In this document: piece after piece, positions 18,020 to 26,268 of the stretch
Position numbering within the stretch: the first letter of the stretch is position 1
How the letters are laid out: each line of letters opens with the position of its first letter
Source: Marinobacter gudaonensis
GTDB lineage: Bacteria; Pseudomonadota; Gammaproteobacteria; Pseudomonadales; Oleiphilaceae
Reading direction: 5' to 3'
Length of the DNA: 64,000 bases
Assembly: GCF_900115175.1 (NCBI RefSeq)
Contig: NZ_FOYV01000001.1
Coordinates: 372,001-436,000 of the forward strand
The notes under the pieces: generated by a model
What the model saw: the letters and a program-made list of their open reading frames with translations, nothing else
What the model was told of the DNA's origin: nothing
Databases searched by the model: none
Translations under genes and position numbers: made by a program

Positions 18020-18669
18020 TGTCAGGGTTCGACTTTTCTGGTCTGACGGCTTCCTTCAGTGGAGAGCGGGTCATAGGCCCGCTCTCTCTGAGGGTTGAAT
18101 CCGGTGAACAGGTTGCCCTCGTAGGCAAGAGCGGCGCCGGTAAATCCACGCTGATTCGCCTGATCCACGAACGGGTGAACCGGGATGCCTCCCTCGTACC
18201 ACAGGAACTGGGGCTGGTTAACGCGTTACCGGTCTTCCACAACGTGTTCATGGGGCAACTGGACCGGCACCCCACCTGGTACAGCACAATAACCTTGATC
18301 CGGCCCTTTGCTCGCAACCGGGCCGAAGTCAGCGGGCTACTCAAGACGCTGGGCATGTCCGAAAAAATCTGGATGCCGGCCGCGTCATTATCCGGCGGTC
18401 AGCGCCAGCGCGTCGCCATTGCCCGCGCACTCTACCGGAACGCCCCCATTTTGCTTGCAGACGAGCCCATTTCCGCTCTCGACGGCCCCATGGCCCACAT
18501 GGTGATGGAGCTGCTGAAAGAACGGTTTGCCACCAGCGTGATTGCACTGCATGACGTCGACATGGCGCTTAAATACTGTACCCGCATTGTCGGCATTCAG
18601 GACGGACAGGTGGCCCTGGACGAGCGCAGCGATCGGCTGACGTCTGCCGACATCATGTCCTTGTATTAG
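18019..18669 (+). CDS. Putative selenate ABC transporter, ATP-binding protein (PhnC-like)
   Basis: This 216-residue ATPase drives the PhnDCE-like importer. Walker A is GKSGAGKST, the signature is LSGGQRQRVAIARAL, Walker B is ILLADEP, and the switch His lies in VIALHDVDMAL. It is shorter than typical PhnC (about 260) because the loops between Walker A and the Q-loop are compact. The start codon overlaps the binding-protein stop (ATGA), and the permease gene starts 16 bases after its end, so the three form one operon. It acts at the cytoplasmic face of the inner membrane. Confidence 0.88.
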   Translation: MSGFDFSGLTASFSGERVIGPLSLRVESGEQVALVGKSGAGKSTLIRLIHERVNRDASLVPQELGLVNALPVFHNVFMGQLDRHPTWYSTITLIRPFARNRAEVSGLLKTLGMSEKIWMPAASLSGGQRQRVAIARALYRNAPILLADEPISALDGPMAHMVMELLKERFATSVIALHDVDMALKYCTRIVGIQDGQVALDERSDRLTSADIMSLY

Positions 18670-18685
18670 GGAACGGAGCGGCACC

Positions 18686-20152
18686 ATGCTTTCTTCCCCC
18701 ACGGTACGCACCAGCCTGATTTTCCTGGCGATCGCCCTCGTCGGGCTGCTGTTTGCGGACATTGCCATCACCGCCTCAAACCCCTGGCGGGATCTCGGCA
18801 ACTTCTTTCTGGGCGTGATTACCCCGAATTTCTTCAGCAGTGAAGGCCTGATGACCGCCCTGTTGCGAACCGTTGCCTTCGCTTTTGTGGGCGTGGCCCT
18901 GGGTAGCATTTGCGGTTTCCTGCTGTCACTGGTGTACCGCTTTCTGCCGGTTCGTATTTTCTGTGCTTTCATCCGGGCCATTCACGAGCTCTTCTGGGCA
19001 CTGATCTTTCTTCAGTTTTTTGGCTTTCACCCGCTCACCGGTGTTCTTGCCATCGCCATTCCCTATGCCGGGATCTTCGCCAAGGTCTATTCCGAAATCC
19101 TCGATGAGGTGGATCCCGAACCCGCACGGCTACTGCCGCCCGGCACCGGTGTCATCGCAACATTCCTCTACACCCGGATTCCGGACTGCTGGGTGCAACT
19201 GAGAACTTACACGGCGTATCGCCTGGAGTGCGGCTTACGCTCGAGCGCTATCCTGGGGTTCGTGGGTTTGCCCACCCTTGGTTTCTACCTTGAGGCATCC
19301 TTCTCCCAGGGTCTCTATTCCGACGCAGGCGCCATGCTGATCCTGTTTTACGTGCTCATTGCCACCATCCCGCTCTGGGTAAAACCACGGCTGCTGCCCG
19401 TTTACATCCTGGGCGCCCCGTTTTTCCTTGGCGAGGGGCTGCCCATCGTGTGGGGCAACGTCGAGCGCTTCTTTACGCAGGATATTGTCCCCAGCCCGCT
19501 CCGGGACGGCGAAGGGCTGGCCGGCCTGCTGCCATGGCTGAACGACCTGATGATCAATGAGGCGCTTCCGGGCATCTGGAACACTGTTGTCCTGACTCAG
19601 ATTGCCCTGGTAGCCACTGGCATTCTCACCCTGCTGGCCTTCCCGCTGATTTCCAATCATTTCGGCGGGCCCGTGCGCCGTACTTCAGGCCATGTGTTCC
19701 TGGTGATTGCCCGCTCCACCCCGGAGTACATCCTGGCCTACATCCTGCTCCAGCTTTGGGGGCCCTCCATGCTGCCCGCCGTGGTGGCGCTGGCCCTCCA
19801 CAACGGCGGCATTATCGGCCACCTGATTGGCCGGCAGACAAACGGCATTCGCCTTCGTCCTGACGCGCCCACCGGCTTCAACCGCTACAGCTGGGAGCTT
19901 GTGCCCCGGGTGTATCGTTCCTTTCTCGCTTTCCTGTTCTACCGCTGGGAAATCATCATGCGGGAAACGGCCATTCTCGGGATTCTCGGCATCTATACCC
20001 TGGGCTTCTACGTGGACAGCGCCATCCAGAACATCCGGTTTGATCGTGCCATGGTGCTGATCCTCATCACGGCATTGCTAAACATCGGAATCGACGCCCT
20101 TGGCCGCTATATCCGACGGAAACTGGCGTTGCAGACGATGCCGACCTGCTGA
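18686..20152 (+). CDS. Putative selenate ABC transporter, fused double permease (PhnE-PhnE)
   Basis: This 488-residue polytopic inner-membrane protein contains two consecutive BPD_transp_1-type permease halves. The first half has an EAA-like loop around ILDEVDPEPARLLPPGTG and the second around RYSWELVPRVYRSFL, each with about six hydrophobic segments. Single PhnE permeases are about 260 residues, so this is a natural tandem fusion giving both halves of the channel in one chain. ATG 18686 follows a GGAACGGAG ribosome site. It closes the three-gene transporter operon. Substrate is inferred as selenate or another oxyanion from its partners. Confidence 0.85.
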   Translation: MLSSPTVRTSLIFLAIALVGLLFADIAITASNPWRDLGNFFLGVITPNFFSSEGLMTALLRTVAFAFVGVALGSICGFLLSLVYRFLPVRIFCAFIRAIHELFWALIFLQFFGFHPLTGVLAIAIPYAGIFAKVYSEILDEVDPEPARLLPPGTGVIATFLYTRIPDCWVQLRTYTAYRLECGLRSSAILGFVGLPTLGFYLEASFSQGLYSDAGAMLILFYVLIATIPLWVKPRLLPVYILGAPFFLGEGLPIVWGNVERFFTQDIVPSPLRDGEGLAGLLPWLNDLMINEALPGIWNTVVLTQIALVATGILTLLAFPLISNHFGGPVRRTSGHVFLVIARSTPEYILAYILLQLWGPSMLPAVVALALHNGGIIGHLIGRQTNGIRLRPDAPTGFNRYSWELVPRVYRSFLAFLFYRWEIIMRETAILGILGIYTLGFYVDSAIQNIRFDRAMVLILITALLNIGIDALGRYIRRKLALQTMPTC

Positions 20153-20297
20153 GCAAAACGCGCCACAACCCGGTGCGATACCCGTCACAGTTCCGTCATT
20201 TCAGTCAATTCCCGTGCGAATCTGTTGAACGGTAGGCGTTCTGATCAAGATACATTCCGTTACACTTCGATCACGTTTTGCAACATTTCGGAAGTCG

Positions 20298-20870
20298 GTG
20301 AACACAGTGAACGGAATGATACTTCTGACCCAGGCGGGGCTCCTGGCGCTGCTTTTTCTCCTGGCCTTTCGGGTATCGGCCCTTGTGCGCACCGAACCCA
20401 TGGCGGCCGGCCACCCTGCACCGACACCCTCATTTCGGGAGCGCGCCCATGAGGTTGTGCGGTCTTCGGATGCCAGCGCGCCCGACCGCACCGGGCTGAT
20501 CACTCAATTGCATATTCTGGCGGGATTACAGGAGAGGGATTGTCGCGTGCGGGGTCTGGATCTGGCCACCGCGCCGGAAGCGGTGCGCGGCTATGCAGCA
20601 GCCTGGCTGTATGGAGCGGCCTGTGCCCTGTGCGACCGGCAGACCCGGCACACGGACAGGCTCGCGGCAACGGTGGCGCACATTATCAGCAGGAAGACCG
20701 GTCACCGTCAGACAGAAGCCCTTCAGGCTCTGGCGACACTCACCTCCAGTACGGTGTTACTGGCCTGCTATCGATCGGGACTCGAGGGCGCGGAGTTCTG
20801 GCGCTACAGCCATTATGTTCCCCCGACCTCCAGCCTCTACGAAGCGATTACCAGTAACGCGTTTATCTGA
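20298..20870 (+). CDS. Hypothetical membrane-anchored protein
   Basis: I do not recognise this 190-residue protein. It begins with one hydrophobic segment (LLTQAGLLALLFLLAFRVSAL), so it is probably anchored in the inner membrane or exported. The rest is mostly helical with several Cys and His residues (GAACALCDRQTRHTD) and no known motif. The start may be GTG 20298 or ATG 20316; the hydrophobic segment is retained with either. It lies 145 bases after the selenate transporter on the same strand and could be a separate unit. Base composition is like its neighbours. Confidence 0.6.
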   Translation: MNTVNGMILLTQAGLLALLFLLAFRVSALVRTEPMAAGHPAPTPSFRERAHEVVRSSDASAPDRTGLITQLHILAGLQERDCRVRGLDLATAPEAVRGYAAAWLYGAACALCDRQTRHTDRLAATVAHIISRKTGHRQTEALQALATLTSSTVLLACYRSGLEGAEFWRYSHYVPPTSSLYEAITSNAFI

Positions 20871-20901
20871 GGGGTTTTGTCTCCGGTCATGTGACCTCAG
20901 C

Positions 20902-21210
20902 TCAGCTCCGAACCTGGGAACCCTCCAGCACCCAGTCGGTCCCCAGGTCCCGGGTTTGGCCTTCGTCCTTCCCTTCCGCCGGGCTGCCGGTAATAGCGGG
21001 GCGGGTGAAGCCACCATCGTCGGCGTGGGTCATGGTGTCGACGTCTACCGAACGAACCACGTACACCTCACCATTGGCGAGCACACGGGCCCTGTGGCTA
21101 AGGCCGAACACAAACCGGCAATAATCCAGCTTCAACTGCATCAGGTCCTGTTCGGCCTTGCGGATTTTTCTGAGCAGGACTTTCTGAACGCTATCTCCGT
21201 AATCCATCAC
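20902..21210 (-). CDS. Hypothetical small cytosolic protein
   Basis: This 102-residue protein of unknown function has no signal peptide or membrane segment. The first half is a charged helix (VLLRKIRKAEQDLMQLKLDY), followed by a short strand region with GEVYVVRSVDVDTM and a low-complexity C-terminus. The start is GTG 21210 or the adjacent ATG 21207, with GGGGA upstream. It is convergent with the preceding hypothetical gene. Coding status is likely but not certain. Confidence 0.5.
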   Translation of the reverse strand: MMDYGDSVQKVLLRKIRKAEQDLMQLKLDYCRFVFGLSHRARVLANGEVYVVRSVDVDTMTHADDGGFTRPAITGSPAEGKDEGQTRDLGTDWVLEGSQVRS

Positions 21211-21322
21211 GTTGTCCCCGGTTCGGCGGTGTTGTCGTTAGAGTTGGCCGTTGTCGGCCGGATTTCGTGATTTTACACATTCTCCGATGGTTGTCAGCGG
21301 GTTGGCGCACGCTTTGCGGGCC

Positions 21323-21799
21323 TCACCCACCGGCAGCCTCGAACACCAGGGTTAGCGGCACGTCTTCGATTGGAGCCTGGCCTTCCTGCAGGTCGATCCG
21401 CCAGGTCATCGAGGCGTCCACGCTGCAGATGGGTGCGGTGAACTGCGCGGTGTAGGGATTGCCGGTATCCTGGCCAAGGGCTACCGGATACTCTCCCATA
21501 TACATGGACTCGCCGCGCAAGACGGCCAGGAACCGCTGGGGCGTTTCCGGTGTAATTACCTGAAGGCGGTAAGCGGTTCCCTCGCTGGTATCGCGAACCA
21601 TCTCGAGATTGGCCGACCAGCGGCCGGCATCGGTGTTCCAGACGCATGGGCCATCTTTCAGCAGATCGCAGCGCGCCGAAGCCGTTTTTGAGCCTGCCCT
21701 GTCATCGGCCGGACCGAACAGGGCCAACGCCAACATCAACAGGGTAATCAGCCCTACCAGAAATCCCAGAATGATCACTGCGCGTACCAGATGCTTCAC
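21323..21799 (-). CDS. Hypothetical inner-membrane or exported protein
   Basis: This is a 158-residue protein with one N-terminal hydrophobic segment (VIILGFLVGLITLLMLALAL) and a soluble periplasmic domain rich in beta-type sequence. Three cysteines (CDLLKDGPC and ICSVD) could form disulphides. I do not recognise the family. ATG 21799 follows a short purine stretch. It lies between a hypothetical gene on the same strand (112 bases downstream) and the divergent ABC exporter. Confidence 0.6.
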   Translation of the reverse strand: MKHLVRAVIILGFLVGLITLLMLALALFGPADDRAGSKTASARCDLLKDGPCVWNTDAGRWSANLEMVRDTSEGTAYRLQVITPETPQRFLAVLRGESMYMGEYPVALGQDTGNPYTAQFTAPICSVDASMTWRIDLQEGQAPIEDVPLTLVFEAAGG

Positions 21800-21932
21800 G
21801 TAATGCCCCTGTTTTTGGTCTTCGCGGCATTATGGTGGTTTCCGCGAACAAGGCAAAGGTTTCTAAACCGGCGTCAGTCATGAGAAAATACGCGGCCTTC
21901 TCTCAGACCCAATCTGACTACAGGAAACGCCC

Positions 21933-22853
21933 GTGCAGCCGGACATCTCCGTTAAGCACCTCAGCAAGGTTTATGAAGACGGTTTCCAGGCCCTGAAAGA
22001 CATCAACCTGGAAATCCAGCGTGGCGAAATCTTCGCCCTGCTTGGCCCCAACGGCGCCGGTAAAACCACCCTTATCAGCATCATTTGCGGCATCGTGAAC
22101 AAGTCAGTGGGCGAGGTTACGGCCGCCGGATACGACATCGTGAAGGACTACCGGAAAGCCCGGGAAACCATCGGCCTGGTGCCCCAGGAACTGAACACGG
22201 ACTCCTTCGAAACTGTCTGGGATGCGGTGTCGTTCAGCCGTGGCCTGTTTGGCAAGGCGCCCAGGCCGGCGCACATCGAGAAGGTGCTTAAGGATCTTTC
22301 TCTCTGGGACAAGCGCAACAACCGCATTATGTCGCTCTCCGGTGGCATGAAACGCCGGGTGATGATTGCCAAGGCCCTGTCCCATGAACCGCAGATTCTG
22401 TTTCTGGATGAGCCCACCGCCGGCGTGGATGTGGAACTGCGCCGGGACATGTGGCAGATGGTGCGTAAACTCCGCGAGAACGGGGTTACCATTATCCTGA
22501 CCACCCACTACATCGAAGAAGCTGAGGAAATGGCGGATCGCATCGGCGTGATCCGTCAGGGCGAAATCATCCTGGTGGAAGACAAGGACCAGTTGATGAC
22601 CAAGCTCGGCAAGAAAGAGCTGCGCCTGCAGCTGCAACAACGTCTCGAGAAAGTGCCCGGCGAACTGACCCTGGAGCCGGTGGAGCTCTCGGACGACGGC
22701 TACGAGCTGATCTTCACCTTCGACTCCCAGCAGGAGCAGGCCGGCGTGGCCCGTCTGTTGCGCACCCTGAGCGATCTGGGCATTGAATACCGGGATCTGC
22801 AGACCCGCGAGAGCTCCCTGGAGGAAATCTTCGTGGGACTGGTACATGAGTAG
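21933..22853 (+). CDS. yadG: ABC exporter ATP-binding protein (YadG-like)
   Basis: This 306-residue ATPase pairs with the ABC-2-type permease directly downstream. Walker A is [12 protein letters not shown], the signature [15 protein letters not shown], Walker [13 protein letters not shown], and the switch His lies in [16 protein letters not shown]-terminal accessory domain of about 70 residues follows. Length and order match E. coli YadG (308 residues) with YadH, whose substrate is unknown. GTG 21933 is the start, with AGGAAA upstream. The permease start is 28 bases after its stop. Confidence 0.88.
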   Translation: MQPDISVKHLSKVYEDGFQALKDINLEIQRGEIFALLGPNGAGKTTLISIICGIVNKSVGEVTAAGYDIVKDYRKARETIGLVPQELNTDSFETVWDAVSFSRGLFGKAPRPAHIEKVLKDLSLWDKRNNRIMSLSGGMKRRVMIAKALSHEPQILFLDEPTAGVDVELRRDMWQMVRKLRENGVTIILTTHYIEEAEEMADRIGVIRQGEIILVEDKDQLMTKLGKKELRLQLQQRLEKVPGELTLEPVELSDDGYELIFTFDSQQEQAGVARLLRTLSDLGIEYRDLQTRESSLEEIFVGLVHE

Positions 22854-22881
22854 GCCCGCCAGTAAAGCAAACGGATAAGGA

Positions 22882-23649
22882 ATGGCAATGAACCTTTACG
22901 GCGTTCGCGCTATCTACAAGTTTGAAATGGCCCGGATGAGACGCACGGTGATGCAGAGTGTCCTCTCCCCGGTAATCTCCACCTGCCTGTACTTTGTGGT
23001 CTTCGGTTCGGCCATTGGCTCTCGCATGGGCGACATCGACAACATCGCCTACGGCGCCTACATCATTCCGGGCCTGGTCATGCTCTCGCTGTTGATGCAG
23101 AGCATCTCCAACGCCTCCTTCGGCATCTACATGCCAAAGTTTTCAGGGACCATTTACGAGGTGCTTTCTGCGCCGGTCTCCTACGTTGAGGTGGTGCTCG
23201 GGTACGTGGGCGCCGCTGCCACCAAATCGGTGATCCTGGGCGTGATCATTCTGGCCACCGCCAAATTCTTTGTCGATTACGACGTATTGCATCCGTTCTG
23301 GATGTTTTCCTTCCTGGTGCTCACCTCCATTACCTTCAGCATGTTCGGTTTCATCATCGGCATCTGGGCAGACGGCTTCGAGAAGTTGCAGATTGTGCCC
23401 ATGATGATCGTGACCCCACTGGTGTTTCTGGGCGGTACGTTCTACTCCATCGACATGCTGCCGGAAGTATGGCAGACCGTAAGCCTGTTCAATCCCGTGG
23501 TGTACCTGATCAGCGGGTTCCGTTGGGCCTTTTACGGCGTGTCTGACGTGCACGTGGGTATCAGCGTCGGTATGACACTGGTGTTCCTGGCCGCCTGCAT
23601 GACCGCCATCTGGTGGATCTTCAAGACCGGTTATCGGCTGCGCTCGTGA
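22882..23649 (+). CDS. yadH: ABC-2-type exporter permease (YadH-like)
   Basis: This 255-residue inner-membrane protein has about six hydrophobic segments and the ABC-2 signature region [19 protein letters not shown]. It matches YadH in length and gene order. ATG 22882 has a GGATAAGGA ribosome site; a second ATG lies two codons in. Its TGA overlaps the GTG start of the DUF192 lipoprotein gene, so that gene is probably translationally coupled. Exported substrate unknown; NodJ-like or polysaccharide export remain possible by family. Confidence 0.88.
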   Translation: MAMNLYGVRAIYKFEMARMRRTVMQSVLSPVISTCLYFVVFGSAIGSRMGDIDNIAYGAYIIPGLVMLSLLMQSISNASFGIYMPKFSGTIYEVLSAPVSYVEVVLGYVGAAATKSVILGVIILATAKFFVDYDVLHPFWMFSFLVLTSITFSMFGFIIGIWADGFEKLQIVPMMIVTPLVFLGGTFYSIDMLPEVWQTVSLFNPVVYLISGFRWAFYGVSDVHVGISVGMTLVFLAACMTAIWWIFKTGYRLRS

Positions 23650-24164
23650 ACATTGCCGCCACGTCGCCCCGATCATTACCCTGGCTATGCCTGTTGTTGG
23701 CGATCGCATCGCTGCAGGGGTGTCGCACCGGTGTTGCGGCACCACAGGAAAGTCTGCCTGAGATCCAGGCGTGTTTTATCGGCGGCAACTCGGCAATACC
23801 GGTAACCCTGGAAGTGGCCTCGACGCCGGAACAGCGCCGCAAGGGCCTGATGGGGCGAGACTCTCTCTCGCCGAATCACGGCATGCTCTTCGAATATGAG
23901 CAGGAGCGCGATGCGGAGCACGGTTTCTGGATGTACAAAACACGGATTCCGCTCGATATCGCATTTCTCGACGATAACGGCATCGTAGGCAGCATCCGCC
24001 ACATGGTGCCCTGTGCCTCCGCCTCTGGCTCGGGTTGTCCCACCTACCCGGCCGGCGTGCCGTTCATCAGCGCGGTGGAAATGAACTCGGGGTTCTTCAG
24101 GGAGCACGGCATTGAACCGGGCGATCGGCTCAGGTTGGGTGCCGCGAATTGCCCTACCTCCTGA
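23646..24164 (+). CDS. DUF192 family lipoprotein
   Basis: This 172-residue protein has a hydrophobic leader ending in SLQGC, a plausible lipobox, so it is probably anchored in the envelope. The mature part is a DUF192 domain: [51 protein letters not shown] in overlapping blocks, and the C-terminal GDRLRLG. Its molecular function is unknown. I start at GTG 23646, overlapping the permease stop; the open frame begins earlier at 23613. The coupling suggests an envelope role with the YadGH exporter, but DUF192 genes occur in many contexts. Confidence 0.8.
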   Translation: MNIAATSPRSLPWLCLLLAIASLQGCRTGVAAPQESLPEIQACFIGGNSAIPVTLEVASTPEQRRKGLMGRDSLSPNHGMLFEYEQERDAEHGFWMYKTRIPLDIAFLDDNGIVGSIRHMVPCASASGSGCPTYPAGVPFISAVEMNSGFFREHGIEPGDRLRLGAANCPTS

Positions 24165-24182
24165 GCCCCGGAACTGAAAGAC

Positions 24183-24974
24183 TCAGCGGTCCTGCCATTC
24201 CGGTTTGCGCTTCTCCAGAAACGCGCAAATTCCCTCCTGGGCGTCATTTGCCATCATGTTATCCGCCATGACTTTCGAGGTGTATTCATAGGCATCTGCC
24301 AACGGCATTTCCAGTTGACGGTAAAACGCTTCCTTGCCGATCTTCAGGGTGAGCCCCGATTTATCGGCGATGGTGCGCGCCAGCTTGTAAACCATTTCGT
24401 CCAGATGCTGTTCGTCCACCACCTGGTTCACCAGCCCCAGGCGCTCCGCCTTGACCGCGCCGATCATCTCGCCGGTCAGCAGCATTTCCATGGCGTGTTT
24501 ACGGGACACGTTGCGAGACAGCGCCACCATGGGCGTAGAACAGAAAAGACCAATGTTGACCCCGGGCGTGGCAAAACGAGCGGTATCAGCCGCCACGGCC
24601 AGGTCGCAGCTCGCCACTAGCTGGCAGCCCGCTGCGGTTGCCACCCCCGCCACCCGGGCAATGACCGGTTTGGGCAGGTTAACGATCTGTTGCATTACCT
24701 TGCTGCATTGGTTAAACAGCGCCAGCTGAAACTCGTGGCTGTCAAACTGCTCCTTAACCTCCTTGAGATCGTGACCGGCGCAGAACACATGACCGGCAGC
24801 AGCCAGCACCACCACACGGGTGTCACTATCGGTGGCAACGCCTTCCAGGGCCTCTGACAAGGCCTCCAGCATGGCCATGGACAGGCTGTTGCGCTTCTCG
24901 GGCTGGTTCAGCGTGAGTGTGGTAATGCCGTTTTCACTGTATTTCCGAACCAGGGGTTCCGACTGGACTGTCAT
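24183..24974 (-). CDS. Enoyl-CoA hydratase/isomerase (crotonase) family protein, ECHDC3-like
   Basis: This 263-residue crotonase-fold protein has an oxyanion-hole segment FCAGHDLKEV and a central GVATAAGCQLVASCDL. In classical enoyl-CoA hydratase two glutamates catalyse hydration (GGGCEL and the QPE that follows). Here those positions read Gln (AGCQL) and Gly (ATPGVN), so standard hydratase activity is unlikely. I start at ATG 24974, with GAGGAGG 8 bases upstream; five codons of open frame precede it. Convergent with the DUF192 gene. Substrate unknown, probably an acyl-CoA. Confidence 0.82.
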   Translation of the reverse strand: MTVQSEPLVRKYSENGITTLTLNQPEKRNSLSMAMLEALSEALEGVATDSDTRVVVLAAAGHVFCAGHDLKEVKEQFDSHEFQLALFNQCSKVMQQIVNLPKPVIARVAGVATAAGCQLVASCDLAVAADTARFATPGVNIGLFCSTPMVALSRNVSRKHAMEMLLTGEMIGAVKAERLGLVNQVVDEQHLDEMVYKLARTIADKSGLTLKIGKEAFYRQLEMPLADAYEYTSKVMADNMMANDAQEGICAFLEKRKPEWQDR

Positions 24975-25177
24975 GGCGTGCCTCCTCATTGCCGGGCAGT
25001 CGTCTGCGGGGCCGCGCGACTGCCTTCTCTGAACGTCTGGTTTCAGTATTGCTGACCGGCGCTATACTGTCGAAGCGACTTTTGTAGGATGCTCAGTTTC
25101 GCCGCCCGTGGCGTTGTGAAAAGCCTGTACCGCCCATAGGCATGAGATATAGGCTGCAAAAAGGAGGCGAAGCGCCC

Positions 25178-25321
25178 ATGTCAAAATCGATCATTCTCAA
25201 AACGTTATTTGCCATCGCTGTTATTGGCGGGGCAATGTTTGTCATCTATCAGGACGAACCGGCCGCCCCCACGGGCGATATTAACCGCATTGAGCCACTG
25301 CCCGAGCAGGACAAACCCTAA
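25178..25321 (+). CDS. Small single-pass membrane peptide (47 residues)
   Basis: ATG 25178 to TAA 25321 encodes 47 residues: a basic start (MSKSIILK), one hydrophobic segment (TLFAIAVIGGAMFVIY) and an acidic, Pro-rich tail ending EPLPEQDKP. The ribosome site AAGGAGG at 25161-25167 is among the strongest in the window, about 10 bases upstream, which argues that it is translated. A TATACT near 25067 is a possible -10. It lies 47 bases before the EamA transporter gene on the same strand. Function unknown. Its size puts it below usual gene-calling cut-offs. Confidence 0.65.
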   Translation: MSKSIILKTLFAIAVIGGAMFVIYQDEPAAPTGDINRIEPLPEQDKP

Positions 25322-25368
25322 ACCCGACCCCGGGCCCATAGGCCCGCATCAGTCAAGGCGAATACAGT

Positions 25369-26268
25369 TTGCAGACCACCCGAATCAAAGGACTGACTAT
25401 TGCCGCCCTGGGCGTACTGTTCATCGTACCGGACGCGCTCCTGGTGAAGATCACTTCCGTTGAGCCGGTGGTTTTCCTGTTCTGGCGTGGCCTCTTGCTG
25501 GCCCTCAGTTTCCTGGTCATTAGCTGGGCCCGGTACCGGGCCAGGCTGATACCCGAGATCCGCAAATGCGGCCGCAAGGGGCTGTTCTGCGCGGGCGCGT
25601 TTGCTATCAGTACCCTCGGCTTTGTGGTGGGCATGAAAAACACCGCCGCCGGCAACGTGCTGGTGATTCTGAATACCGCCCCGGTCATCGCTGCCCTGAT
25701 TGCCTGGGCAATCTGGAAAGAAACCCTGCCGCTTCGAACCTGGCTGGTGATCCTGGTGTGCGTGGCCGGGGCCACCCTCATGGCCGTGGGCGAATTCGGC
25801 AAGGGCGATCCACTTGGATTGCTGATGGCGGCGGTTGCCGCCACCGCACTGGCGTCCAACCTGAATGTGGCCCGCTCCAAGCCCGACAGCGACATGAGCG
25901 TGATGCTGATGTTTGGCGCCCTGGTTCTTGCCCTGGCCGCTGCCCTGATGGGCGGCGCCCAATGGCCCTCTGCCCGGGATTTCTTCTTTATTGCCCTGCT
26001 CTGCCTGGTGTTCCTGCCCACCGCCTGCATCCTGATCCAGATTGGGCCACGTTATATTCCGGCCGCGGAAGTCAGCCTGATGCTGTTGCTGGAGACGGTG
26101 CTGGGCTCTTTCCTTGTGTGGCTGTTCCTGGGAGAAGTGCCGCCAAAGCTCAGCCTTGTGGGTGGCGTGATCGTGTTCTCGGCCCTGGCGACACACGGAT
26201 GGCTGGAGGTGCGACGCTATCAGCGCGCTAAACGGTTTCCGCTAGACCGGGCCGACCAGGTTTCCTGA
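25369..26268 (+). CDS. EamA/DMT-family transporter
   Basis: This 299-residue inner-membrane protein has ten hydrophobic segments in two EamA repeats (about 10-137 and 145-285). The first repeat ends at the GNVLVILNTAPVIAALIAW segment and the second at LMLLLETVLGSFLVWLFLG, both typical. DMT proteins of this type export metabolites; the substrate cannot be told. The start is TTG 25369 behind AAGG; no ATG is available before the first TM. It follows the 47-residue peptide and its 3' end overlaps the convergent GGDEF/EAL gene by 27 bases. Confidence 0.85.
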   Translation: MQTTRIKGLTIAALGVLFIVPDALLVKITSVEPVVFLFWRGLLLALSFLVISWARYRARLIPEIRKCGRKGLFCAGAFAISTLGFVVGMKNTAAGNVLVILNTAPVIAALIAWAIWKETLPLRTWLVILVCVAGATLMAVGEFGKGDPLGLLMAAVAATALASNLNVARSKPDSDMSVMLMFGALVLALAAALMGGAQWPSARDFFFIALLCLVFLPTACILIQIGPRYIPAAEVSLMLLLETVLGSFLVWLFLGEVPPKLSLVGGVIVFSALATHGWLEVRRYQRAKRFPLDRADQVS

